DNA from: an uncultured Paraprevotella sp.
GTDB taxonomy: Bacteria; Bacteroidota; Bacteroidia; Bacteroidales; Bacteroidaceae
NCBI GenBank assembly: GCA_900766785.1
Contig: CAAFWT010000119.1
Location: 1 to 6,154, forward strand
Reading direction: 5' to 3'
Length of the DNA: 6,154 bases
Shown: positions 1 to 6,154 of the stretch, piece by piece
Numbering within the stretch: the stretch's first letter is position 1
Layout: each line of letters starts with the position of its first letter
Position numbers and translations under genes: made by a program
Notes under the pieces: generated by a model
The model's database searches: none
Seen by the model: only the letters and a program-made list of their open reading frames with translations
What the model was told of the DNA's origin: nothing

Positions 1-18
1 ACGACGCTCTTCCGATCT
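1..18 (+). other. Illumina TruSeq adapter remnant (sequencing artefact)
   Basis: The first 18 bases, ACGACGCTCTTCCGATCT, are identical to the 3' end of the standard Illumina TruSeq read-1 (universal) adapter, which joins directly to insert DNA. An exact 18-base match lying precisely at the left edge is very unlikely by chance and is the classic sign of untrimmed reads at a contig end. It should not be interpreted biologically. Genuine sequence probably begins at about position 19. Confidence 0.96.
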
Positions 19-91
19 TTGCAGCCGATTTTGAAAGGCCAAGATTGTAACATGAAACTACCGCAAATTAGTAATGAACAATAATACAAAC

Positions 92-97
92 AGAGGA
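92..97 (+). promoter_or_regulatory. Shine-Dalgarno-like site that decides the adaptor start
   Basis: AGAGGA lies three bases before the ATG at 101, a purine-rich site complementary to the 16S rRNA tail at slightly short spacing. The alternative in-frame ATG at 74 has only A/T-rich sequence before it. The site supports initiation at 101. Shine-Dalgarno use is generally weak in Bacteroidota, so this is supporting evidence rather than proof. Confidence 0.5.
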
Positions 98-100
98 ATT

Positions 101-1216
101 ATGACAAAGAAACAGATGACGATGCTGGCTGCAGCCACTGCAATGGCCATTTTCAGCTCATGTGGTAACAAACAGCAGCAGGGAGTGATGCCCAGTGCAG
201 TCTACAAGACCACCAAGGTAACCAAGAGCGACGTTACCATCAACCAGAAATACAGCGCGACCATCCGTGGCCGCCAAGATATCGAAGTGTATCCTCAAGT
301 GGGCGGTACATTGCAGAAGCTTTGCGTAACTGAAGGCCAGAAGGTGAAGAAGGGCCAAGTCCTCTTCATCATTGACCAGGTGCCTTATCGTGCAGCTCTC
401 AACACCGCAGAGGCAAGCCTCAAGGCAGCCGAAGCTCAGGAGGCAACAGCACAACTCAACTATGACAGCCGCAAGAAACTGTTTGACCAGAAAGTGGTGA
501 GCGAGACAGATCTGCAGACCGCACAGAACACACTCCTCACGGCCAAAGCACAAGTGGCACAGGCCAAAGCACAGGTGGTGAACGCTCGCAACAGCCTCTC
601 CTACACCACAGTGGTAAGTCCCTCTGATGGTGTAATAGGCACTCTCCCCTACCGTCAGGGAGCACTGGTGGGCAGCAGCATGCCTCAGCCCCTGACCACC
701 GTATCAGACAACAATGAGATGTACGTATACTTCAGCATGACCGAAAGCCAGTATCTCAATCTCATTCGCCAGTACGAGTCCAGCGAGAAAGCCATCGAGG
801 CCATGCCCGACCTTACTCTCCAGCTGGTGGATGGAACGGACTATGAGATTAAAGGACGTGTGGAGAGCGTAAGCGGTGTGGTAGACCGTGCCACAGGTTC
901 CGTACAGCTGCGTGCTGCCTTCTCCAATCCTCAGCACATCCTGCATTCTGGAAGCACAGGCAACATCATCCTGCCCGTAACCTACAAGGATGTACTTACC
1001 ATCCCCGCAGGTGCTGCCGTACAGACTCAGAACAAGTTCAACGTGTATATCGTAGACAGCAAGGGTATAGCACATTCCAATCTGGTGGAGATTCTGCCCG
1101 AAAGCCAAGGCAAGACCTTCGTTGTGACCTCTGGCCTCAAGGGTGGAGAAGAGATTGTGGCAGAGGGTGCCGGTATGGTACACGAAGGACAGGACGTGAA
1201 GAAACTCGGAAAGTAA
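101..1216 (+). CDS. RND efflux periplasmic adaptor lipoprotein (membrane fusion protein, AcrA/MexA type)
   Basis: This protein links the inner-membrane RND pump to the outer-membrane channel in a tripartite drug exporter. It is 371 residues from the ATG at 101, typical for the family. That start gives a compact lipoprotein signal (MTKKQ, then a hydrophobic core, then FSSC) with the lipidated cysteine at residue 21. An in-frame ATG at 74 would add nine polar residues (MNNNTNRGI) that do not look like part of a signal peptide. Domain order: first half of the lipoyl-like domain around 60-95 (VYPQVGG at 63-69, then GQKVKKGQVLFIID), an Ala/Gln-rich helical hairpin at about 97-172, second lipoyl half from about 173 (SPSDGVIG), a beta-barrel domain at roughly 205-290, and a membrane-proximal domain to the C-terminus. 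It is the first gene of the operon and is followed after 66 bp by the antiporter. The lipobox implies membrane anchoring, but which membrane faces it cannot be read. Family assignment is firm; substrate is unknown. Confidence 0.96.
   Translation: MTKKQMTMLAAATAMAIFSSCGNKQQQGVMPSAVYKTTKVTKSDVTINQKYSATIRGRQDIEVYPQVGGTLQKLCVTEGQKVKKGQVLFIIDQVPYRAALNTAEASLKAAEAQEATAQLNYDSRKKLFDQKVVSETDLQTAQNTLLTAKAQVAQAKAQVVNARNSLSYTTVVSPSDGVIGTLPYRQGALVGSSMPQPLTTVSDNNEMYVYFSMTESQYLNLIRQYESSEKAIEAMPDLTLQLVDGTDYEIKGRVESVSGVVDRATGSVQLRAAFSNPQHILHSGSTGNIILPVTYKDVLTIPAGAAVQTQNKFNVYIVDSKGIAHSNLVEILPESQGKTFVVTSGLKGGEEIVAEGAGMVHEGQDVKKLGK
541..582 (+). repeat. Two-copy 21-bp tandem repeat inside the adaptor gene
   Basis: Two adjacent 21-base units (541-561 and 562-582) both begin GGCCAAAGCACA and differ at only a few later positions. 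They encode two consecutive heptads, AKAQVAQ and AKAQVVN (residues 148-161), in the descending helix of the coiled-coil hairpin. Because the unit is seven codons, gain or loss of a copy would keep both the reading frame and the heptad register. It looks like a small in-frame duplication, or simply a repetitive heptad encoded with similar codons. Confidence 0.7.
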
Positions 1217-1255
1217 TCTCTTGAGTGAACGAAGAGTCAACGAACATACACATAC

Positions 1256-1272
1256 ATATATTATATATATAA
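1256..1272 (+). other. A/T-only tract in the adaptor-antiporter gap
   Basis: The 66-bp gap between the first two genes ends in an alternating A/T run, ATATATTATATATATAA, ten bases before the antiporter ATG. No Shine-Dalgarno motif precedes that ATG. Bacteroidota often initiate translation from unstructured A/T-rich leaders, so this is best read as the antiporter's translation-initiation leader. I see no convincing promoter matching the Bacteroidota -33 TTTG / -7 TAnnTTTG pattern, and no terminator, so the genes are probably co-transcribed. Confidence 0.45.
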
Positions 1273-1282
1273 CCCTTATACG

Positions 1283-4200
1283 ATGAAAGGTAATATATTC
1301 ATTAAAAGACCGGTAATGGCAATGTCTATTGCCATCCTCATAGTACTGGTGGGAGCCATATCCTATTTCTCCCTCCCCTTGGAGTCTTATCCCGACATCG
1401 CACCTCCTACCGTGATGGTAAGCGCCACTTATACGGGTGCCAGTGCCGAGGCTGTGATGAAGGCTGTGGTACAACCGCTTGAGGAAGGTATCAACGGTGT
1501 GGAAGACATGCTTTACATGACCTCCACCTCCACCAACTCAGGTACAGCCACCATCAACATCTACTTCCGACAGGGTACAGACCCTGATATGGCAGCGGTG
1601 AACGTACAGAACCGTGTGAGCCGTGTACAAGGTCTTCTCCCCTCAGAGGTTACACGTATCGGTGTGACCACCACCAAGCGCCAGACCTCCTTCTTGCAGA
1701 TCAACGCCCTGGTGGACAATAAGAACCAATACAATCAGGACTTCATCTCCAACTACCTCGACATCAACGTAATCCCCCAGATAAAGCGTATCAAGGGTGT
1801 AGGTGACGTGATGATGCTGGGTGGTACATACTCATTACGTATCTGGCTGAAGCCCGATGTGATGGCACAATATAATCTGGTACCATCCGACATTACCCGT
1901 GCCCTGGCAGAACAGAACCTGGAGTCGCCCACAGGACAGTTGGGCGAGAAGCCTGTCAACGGTTCACACGGTGAGGGATATGACAATGTATATCAGTATG
2001 CACTCAAGTACACCGGTCGTCTGGAATCCATCACAGAATATGAGAATATCGTTCTGCAGGCACTTCCCGATGGTAATATCCTTCGCCTGAAAGATGTGGC
2101 TGAGATAGAACTTGGAGCTCAGTCTTATGCCTTCCATGGTATGGCCAACGGTCATGAAGCCACCTGTTTCCTGGCATTCCAGGTTGCAGGCGCTAACGCC
2201 AAGGAAACCAACGATGCCATCTCGGCCAAGCTGGAAGAGTTGAGCGCAGATCTGCCCGATGGTTTGGAGTTTGTACAGATGCAAAGTTCCAATGACTTCC
2301 TGCTGGCCTCTATTGCCAACGTAGAAGAGACTCTCATCGTGGCCATCCTTCTGGTGATTCTGGTGGTATACTTCTTCCTGCAGGATTTCCGAGCCACCAT
2401 CATCCCCTCCATCTCCATTATAGTATCTCTGATAGGAACCTTCGCCTGCATGGCTATTGCCGGATTCTCTCTGAACCTCCTTACCCTGTTTGCTCTGGTG
2501 CTGGCCATCGGAACGGTGGTGGATGATGCCATTGTGGTGGTAGAGGCTGTTCAGGCAAAGTTCGATGCCGGATATACCAGTCCCTATCAGGCCACCAAGG
2601 ATGCCATGAGCGATGTGACTATGGCCGTGATTTCATGTACCTTTGTCTTCATGGCTGTGTTCATACCTGTATCATTCACAGGTGGTACGTCTGGTATCTT
2701 CTACACACAGTTCGGTGTTACTCTGGCCACATCAGTGGGTCTCTCCTGTGTAAGTGCACTTGTGCTGTGCCCTGCCTTGTGCGCCATGCTTATGAAGCCT
2801 GCAAGTGAAGAGCGCAGAAAAGGATTCTTCGGCACCATCAACTATCGCACACGTCAAGCCTATGAGGCCAGTTATACAGCCATGCTGAACAAGTACACAG
2901 CCATCCTCAAGCGTTGTGTAAACCGCAAGGTACGTTTCCTCTCATTCGTGTCTGTAGGTCTCTGCTTCGTGGGAATCATCTTCTTTGCCAGTCATCTGAG
3001 CTCAGGTCTGGTTCCTCAGGAAGACCAGGGTACCTGTATGATGGTGGTCAATGGTGTTCCCGGTAACAACCTGGCCACTACTGATGCCATCCTGGACAAG
3101 GTGGAGAACATCATCAAGGATACCAAGGAGGTCAAGGACTATCAGCGTGTGGCTGGTTACAGCTTCATGGCAGGACAGGGTGTGGCCTATGGTATGTACA
3201 TCATCAAACTGAAGCCATGGCAAGAGCGTCGGTACGGATTCTGGTCTCTCATAGATAACTTCAAGAGCACCAGTACCATAGTAAGCGGACTGCTCACCAA
3301 ACGTCTGCTGGAAGAGATTCCCGAAGCTCAGTGTCTGGTATTTGAGCCAGGTATGATTCCTGGTTATGGTATGGGATCCATCGAATTGAATCTGCAGGAC
3401 ACCAGAGGCGGTGATAAGGCTCAGTTCCTGGATTACACCAACCAGTTCCTGGCTGCACTGAACAATCATCCTGAGATATCACGTGCCATCACCTCATATT
3501 CACGTACCTTCCCCCAGTATAAGGTGGAACTGGATGCGGCACAATGCAAGCGTGCTGGTGTGAGTCCCTCTAGCGTGCTGGAAGTGCTGGGCAGCTACTG
3601 CGGTGGTGCTTATGTGAGCAACATGAACCAGTATGGTAAGGTATATCGTGTGATGCTTCAGGCCAATGAGCAATCACGTCTGGAGACAGCCGACCTCAAC
3701 AATATGTTTGTCCGTAACGGCAGCGAGATGGCTCCCATCAGCCAGTTTGTAAAACTGTCCAAGATACTCGGTCCCGAGGTGGATACCCGATTCAACCTGT
3801 TCAGCTCCATCTCTTGTAACATCGTACCTGCAGCAGGTTACAGCAACACCGATGCCATGAGCGTGGTGGAGGAAGAGTTTGCAAAGGTCTTCCCCAAGGG
3901 CTATGCATTTGAATATGGCGGCATGAGCCGTGAGGAGAATCAGACGAAGGACAGCATGGACACATACCTGATTTACAGTGTATGCGTGGTGCTCATCTTC
4001 CTCATCCTCTCCATGCTGTATGAGAGCTTCCTCATCCCCTTCTCTGTCATCCTCTCTGTGCCTGCCGGCATCATGGGTTCGTTTGCCTTTGCATGGCTGT
4101 GGAACCTGGGTTATGATGCGCTCCCCATCGTCTTCATGAGCAAGATAGAGAACAACATCTACCTGCAGACGGCCATCATCATGCTGATAGGTCTGCTGGC

Positions 4201-4582
4201 CAAGACAGCCATTCTGATTACTGAATTTGCCCTCGAGCGCCGCCGTAAGGGAATGGGCATCGTGGAGGCTGCCTATGCAGCTGCCGAAGCACGTCTCCGT
4301 CCCATCCTGATGACCGTCCTCACCATGGTATTCGGTATGATTCCTCTGGTGCTTGCCACTGGTGCAGGTGCCAATGGTAACCGCACCATCGGTTTGGGTG
4401 TGATAGGTGGTCTGATCATCGGTACGTTGGCCATCCTCTTCACAGTGCCTGTATTCTTCATCTTCTTTGAATGGGTACAGGAGAAGATACGCCCCGTGAT
4501 GGTGGAAGAGGCTGACCAGCAGTTTGAGAAGGAAAAGGTGCGTATACAGCAGCAGAAAGCTGAAGCACAGAAAGACAAATAA
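1283..4582 (+). CDS. RND multidrug efflux inner-membrane antiporter (AcrB/MexB-like, HAE1 family)
   Basis: This is the proton-driven pump subunit, expected to form an inner-membrane trimer that exports hydrophobic or amphiphilic compounds. At 1099 residues it is somewhat longer than E. coli AcrB (1049). The architecture is complete: TM1 at about 10-30, a first periplasmic porter/docking region, TM2-TM6 at about 347-505, TM7 at about 551-572, a second periplasmic region, and TM8-TM12 at about 896-1065. The proton-relay residues are all present: the Asp pair D414-D415 in TM4 (GTVVDDAIVVVE), K974 in TM10 (LLAKTAILI), and R1004 and T1011 in TM11 (RLRPILMT), matching AcrB D407, D408, K940, R971 and T978. 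YSFMAGQG at 626-633 sits where AcrB has its switch loop. GMIPLVLATGAG before TM12 is also family-typical. Differences from AcrB include a longer loop before TM10 (about 943-961), Ala422 where AcrB has Asn after the TM4 Glu, and a charged tail of about 30 residues. The ATG at 1283 begins the canonical short cytoplasmic N-terminus (MKGNIFIKRP). Substrates cannot be inferred. Confidence 0.98.
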   Translation: MKGNIFIKRPVMAMSIAILIVLVGAISYFSLPLESYPDIAPPTVMVSATYTGASAEAVMKAVVQPLEEGINGVEDMLYMTSTSTNSGTATINIYFRQGTDPDMAAVNVQNRVSRVQGLLPSEVTRIGVTTTKRQTSFLQINALVDNKNQYNQDFISNYLDINVIPQIKRIKGVGDVMMLGGTYSLRIWLKPDVMAQYNLVPSDITRALAEQNLESPTGQLGEKPVNGSHGEGYDNVYQYALKYTGRLESITEYENIVLQALPDGNILRLKDVAEIELGAQSYAFHGMANGHEATCFLAFQVAGANAKETNDAISAKLEELSADLPDGLEFVQMQSSNDFLLASIANVEETLIVAILLVILVVYFFLQDFRATIIPSISIIVSLIGTFACMAIAGFSLNLLTLFALVLAIGTVVDDAIVVVEAVQAKFDAGYTSPYQATKDAMSDVTMAVISCTFVFMAVFIPVSFTGGTSGIFYTQFGVTLATSVGLSCVSALVLCPALCAMLMKPASEERRKGFFGTINYRTRQAYEASYTAMLNKYTAILKRCVNRKVRFLSFVSVGLCFVGIIFFASHLSSGLVPQEDQGTCMMVVNGVPGNNLATTDAILDKVENIIKDTKEVKDYQRVAGYSFMAGQGVAYGMYIIKLKPWQERRYGFWSLIDNFKSTSTIVSGLLTKRLLEEIPEAQCLVFEPGMIPGYGMGSIELNLQDTRGGDKAQFLDYTNQFLAALNNHPEISRAITSYSRTFPQYKVELDAAQCKRAGVSPSSVLEVLGSYCGGAYVSNMNQYGKVYRVMLQANEQSRLETADLNNMFVRNGSEMAPISQFVKLSKILGPEVDTRFNLFSSISCNIVPAAGYSNTDAMSVVEEEFAKVFPKGYAFEYGGMSREENQTKDSMDTYLIYSVCVVLIFLILSMLYESFLIPFSVILSVPAGIMGSFAFAWLWNLGYDALPIVFMSKIENNIYLQTAIIMLIGLLAKTAILITEFALERRRKGMGIVEAAYAAAEARLRPILMTVLTMVFGMIPLVLATGAGANGNRTIGLGVIGGLIIGTLAILFTVPVFFIFFEWVQEKIRPVMVEEADQQFEKEKVRIQQQKAEAQKDK

Positions 4583-4597
4583 CTCATACATCAGAAA

Positions 4598-6010
4598 ATG
4601 AAAGCATATAAGATATTGACCATTACCCTTGCAACCGCTCTCATGAGCAGTTGCGGGGTATACAAGAGCTACGAGCGTCCATCCTCCATCACAGCCGAAG
4701 GTATCTACGGGGATGCTCAGAGTGGTGACTCTACAGGACTGGGCGATATAGAGTGGCATCAAATATTCACCGACCCCACTCTGCAAGCACTCATCGAGAA
4801 GACGCTTGCCCAGAACACAAGCATGAAGCAGGCCGACCTGCGCATCCAGGAGATGCAGAACAATCTGAAGGCATCTCGCTTGGCTTATGCACCCAGCTTT
4901 GCCTTTGCACCCAGTGGTACCATCAGCGGAATCATTGATCCTTACAACCGCGAACAGTATAAGAGCTTCATGGGAAACGGTGCCAGCAAAGCTTACAGTT
5001 TCCCTCTGTCCATGAGTTGGCAGATAGACTGTTTTGCAAAATTGCGCAATTCCAAAAAGAAGGCCGAGGTGGCACTCGAGAGCCAAAAGAGTGTACGCCA
5101 GAGTGTGAAGACAGCTCTTATCGCCAATGTGGCCAACCTCTATTATACTCTGGCCATGCTGGATGAGCAGTTGCGCATAGCACGAGAGACATCTGAGACA
5201 TGGAAGCAGAACGTGGACATGACCAAGATGCTCTTCGATGCGGGCCAAGCCAACAAAGCATCAGTAGCAAGTACCGAAGCCAACTATTGGGCCATCAGCG
5301 CCAATGTGCTGGAACTGGAATACAGCATCAAGGAGGTGGAGAATGCCATCAGCACCCTCTGTAGCGAGACACCTTCTCACATAGAACGTGGCACACTGGC
5401 CTCTTTCCGTGCTCCTGCTGTATGCACCACAGGCATGCCCATCGGACTTCTGAGCCGCAGGCCTGATGTGAAGCAAGCAGAACTGGCTCTGGCAAGTGCT
5501 TTCTATAATAAGAATATTGCCAAGGCTGCCTTCTATCCCTCATTAAACATCTCTGCCAATGGCCAGTACACCAACAGCCTTACTGGCGTGGGAATCATCA
5601 ATCCCGGCGGTTTGATTCTGGCTGCTGTGGCCAGTCTCACTCAGCCCATATTCCAGAACGGCAAGTTGCGTGCTGCTTACAAGAACAGTAAGGCTGAACT
5701 GGAAATAGCTACTATAGGATTCCAGCAAACCCTCCTGGACGCAGGCTCTGAGGTGAACAATGCCATGGCAGCTATTCACACCTCACAAGCCAAGAAAGCA
5801 TACTTGGCTAATCAGGTGAAGAGTCTGGAGGATGCAGTGGATGCCACACAGAAACTTTGGGATCTGACCAGTATCAACTATCTGCAGATCCTGACTGCCA
5901 AGAGCAGTTTGCTTAGTGCTCAACTCACCCAGGTGGCCAATGACTACCAGTTGATATCAAGCACCATTGAGCTCTATCAAGCACTTGGAGGCGGTGCCGA
6001 CATAGAATAA
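4598..6010 (+). CDS. RND efflux outer-membrane factor lipoprotein (OprM/NodT/TolC-like)
   Basis: This is the outer-membrane channel of the tripartite pump; family members trimerise into a beta-barrel plus a long alpha-helical periplasmic tunnel. It is 470 residues, normal for the NodT subfamily. The signal peptide ends in LMSSCG with the lipidated cysteine at residue 19. The sequence shows the two tandem outer-membrane efflux (OEP) repeats expected of the family. The first includes WHQIFTDPTLQALI and the helical stretch that follows. The second opens with GMPIGLLSRRPDV (279-291), then FYPSLNISA (312-320), LTQPIFQNGKLRA and LLDAGSEVNNA. It closes with YQALGGG (460-466), the characteristic OprM-like C-terminal motif. 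It starts 15 bp after the antiporter stop with no Shine-Dalgarno sequence and an A-rich approach (CAGAAAATG), so it is almost certainly co-transcribed with it. An intrinsic terminator follows, making this the last gene of the operon. No missing motif or frameshift is apparent. Confidence 0.97.
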   Translation: MKAYKILTITLATALMSSCGVYKSYERPSSITAEGIYGDAQSGDSTGLGDIEWHQIFTDPTLQALIEKTLAQNTSMKQADLRIQEMQNNLKASRLAYAPSFAFAPSGTISGIIDPYNREQYKSFMGNGASKAYSFPLSMSWQIDCFAKLRNSKKKAEVALESQKSVRQSVKTALIANVANLYYTLAMLDEQLRIARETSETWKQNVDMTKMLFDAGQANKASVASTEANYWAISANVLELEYSIKEVENAISTLCSETPSHIERGTLASFRAPAVCTTGMPIGLLSRRPDVKQAELALASAFYNKNIAKAAFYPSLNISANGQYTNSLTGVGIINPGGLILAAVASLTQPIFQNGKLRAAYKNSKAELEIATIGFQQTLLDAGSEVNNAMAAIHTSQAKKAYLANQVKSLEDAVDATQKLWDLTSINYLQILTAKSSLLSAQLTQVANDYQLISSTIELYQALGGGADIE

Positions 6011-6036
6011 AAGGAACTGATTCGATCATTAGAGAA

Positions 6037-6084
6037 AAAAGAGGCCAGGACCCAGGGATAGGGTTACTGGTCTCTTTTCTTTTT
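6037..6084 (+). terminator. Intrinsic (Rho-independent) terminator of the efflux operon
   Basis: Arms AAAAGAGGCCAG (6037-6048) and CTGGTCTCTTTT (6067-6078) form a 12-bp stem with one G-T pair. Above a small internal loop, ACCC (6050-6053) can pair with GGGT (6061-6064) around a seven-base loop. The 3' side runs into C then TTTTT (6080-6084) followed by CTTT. It lies 26 bases after the outer-membrane factor stop. The left arm is preceded by further A residues, so the - strand reading also shows a hairpin followed by a T-run, and the element may terminate transcription from both sides. Confidence 0.9.
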
Positions 6085-6130
6085 CTTTGATAATCCCGAA
6101 AAGGTTATTTCCTGACTTCGTCAATGCGCC

Positions 6131-6149
6131 ACCCAAATTAAGATTGGGT
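6131..6149. repeat. Short perfect inverted repeat at the right edge
   Basis: ACCCAA (6131-6136) and TTGGGT (6144-6149) are perfect inverted copies separated by seven bases, able to form a 6-bp hairpin. No T-run follows on either strand, so it is not an obvious terminator. It could be the margin of a larger repeat, a protein-binding palindrome, or chance. The window ends five bases later, so its context cannot be assessed. Confidence 0.4.
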
Positions 6150-6154
6150 CATCC

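Noticed and set aside
19..73. A promoter for the operon in the left flank (for example TTGAAA at 31-36 with TAACAT at 48-53)
   Set aside because: The spacing is only 11 bases, and no match to the Bacteroidota -33 TTTG / -7 TAnnTTTG pattern is convincing. The true promoter may lie beyond the contig edge.
704..1474. A 256-codon antisense open frame over the end of the adaptor and start of the antiporter
   Set aside because: It lies within coding sequence of firmly assigned genes and its translation has no family-like features. It is treated as a shadow frame.
1283..4582. A heavy-metal (CusA-type) or nodulation-type RND transporter instead of a multidrug pump
   Set aside because: The TM4 Asp pair with the TM10 Lys and TM11 Arg/Thr pattern, overall length and motif order match the HAE1 drug-efflux family. 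I see none of the methionine clusters expected for a copper/silver pump.
3674..5248. A 524-codon antisense open frame spanning the antiporter-outer-membrane factor junction
   Set aside because: It runs opposite to two well-identified genes. Its product is rich in His, Cys and scattered charged residues without recognisable motifs or a coherent fold. It is a by-product of codon choice on the + strand.
1..6154. CRISPR arrays, tRNA or rRNA genes, insertion sequences, phage or defence genes
   Set aside because: No spaced repeats, RNA-gene signatures, transposase motifs or long terminal inverted repeats are visible. Nearly all of the window is taken up by the three efflux genes.

Overview
The window holds one complete three-gene tripartite multidrug efflux operon of the RND (resistance-nodulation-division), HAE1 type, all on the + strand: a periplasmic adaptor lipoprotein (101-1216), an AcrB-like inner-membrane proton/drug antiporter (1283-4582) and an outer-membrane factor lipoprotein of the OprM/NodT type (4598-6010). 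A strong intrinsic terminator follows at about 6037-6084. No other gene can be supported with confidence.

The likely source is a member of the Bacteroidota, most probably order Bacteroidales (Bacteroides/Prevotella-like). This is inferred from several features. Both lipoproteins have short signal peptides ending in a Ser-Ser-Cys-Gly lipobox. The antiporter and outer-membrane factor start codons lack a Shine-Dalgarno sequence and sit in A/T-rich leaders. The antiporter has the style seen in that group, with a long loop before TM10 and a charged C-terminal tail. Genus and species cannot be read from this window.

Layout: 1-18 exactly matches the 3' end of the standard Illumina TruSeq read-1 adapter, so it is almost certainly a library artefact and genuine sequence begins near 19. 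Bases 19-100 are a short flank that may include the last codons of a preceding gene. The adaptor and antiporter are separated by 66 bp containing an A/T-only tract, and the antiporter and outer-membrane factor by 15 bp. After the terminator, about 70 bp remain. They contain a small perfect inverted repeat and a 10-codon open frame on the - strand, too little to call a gene.

How the parts work together, from knowledge of the family: the trimeric antiporter captures amphiphilic compounds from the periplasm and outer leaflet of the inner membrane using the proton gradient. The adaptor bridges it to the trimeric outer-membrane channel, which releases substrate outside the cell. All three parts are present and intact, and the antiporter keeps its proton-relay residues, so the pump should be functional. 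No regulator is visible, and its substrates cannot be deduced.

I looked for an undescribed system and found none. This is an ordinary efflux operon, and the most consequential observation is the sequencing adapter at the left edge.
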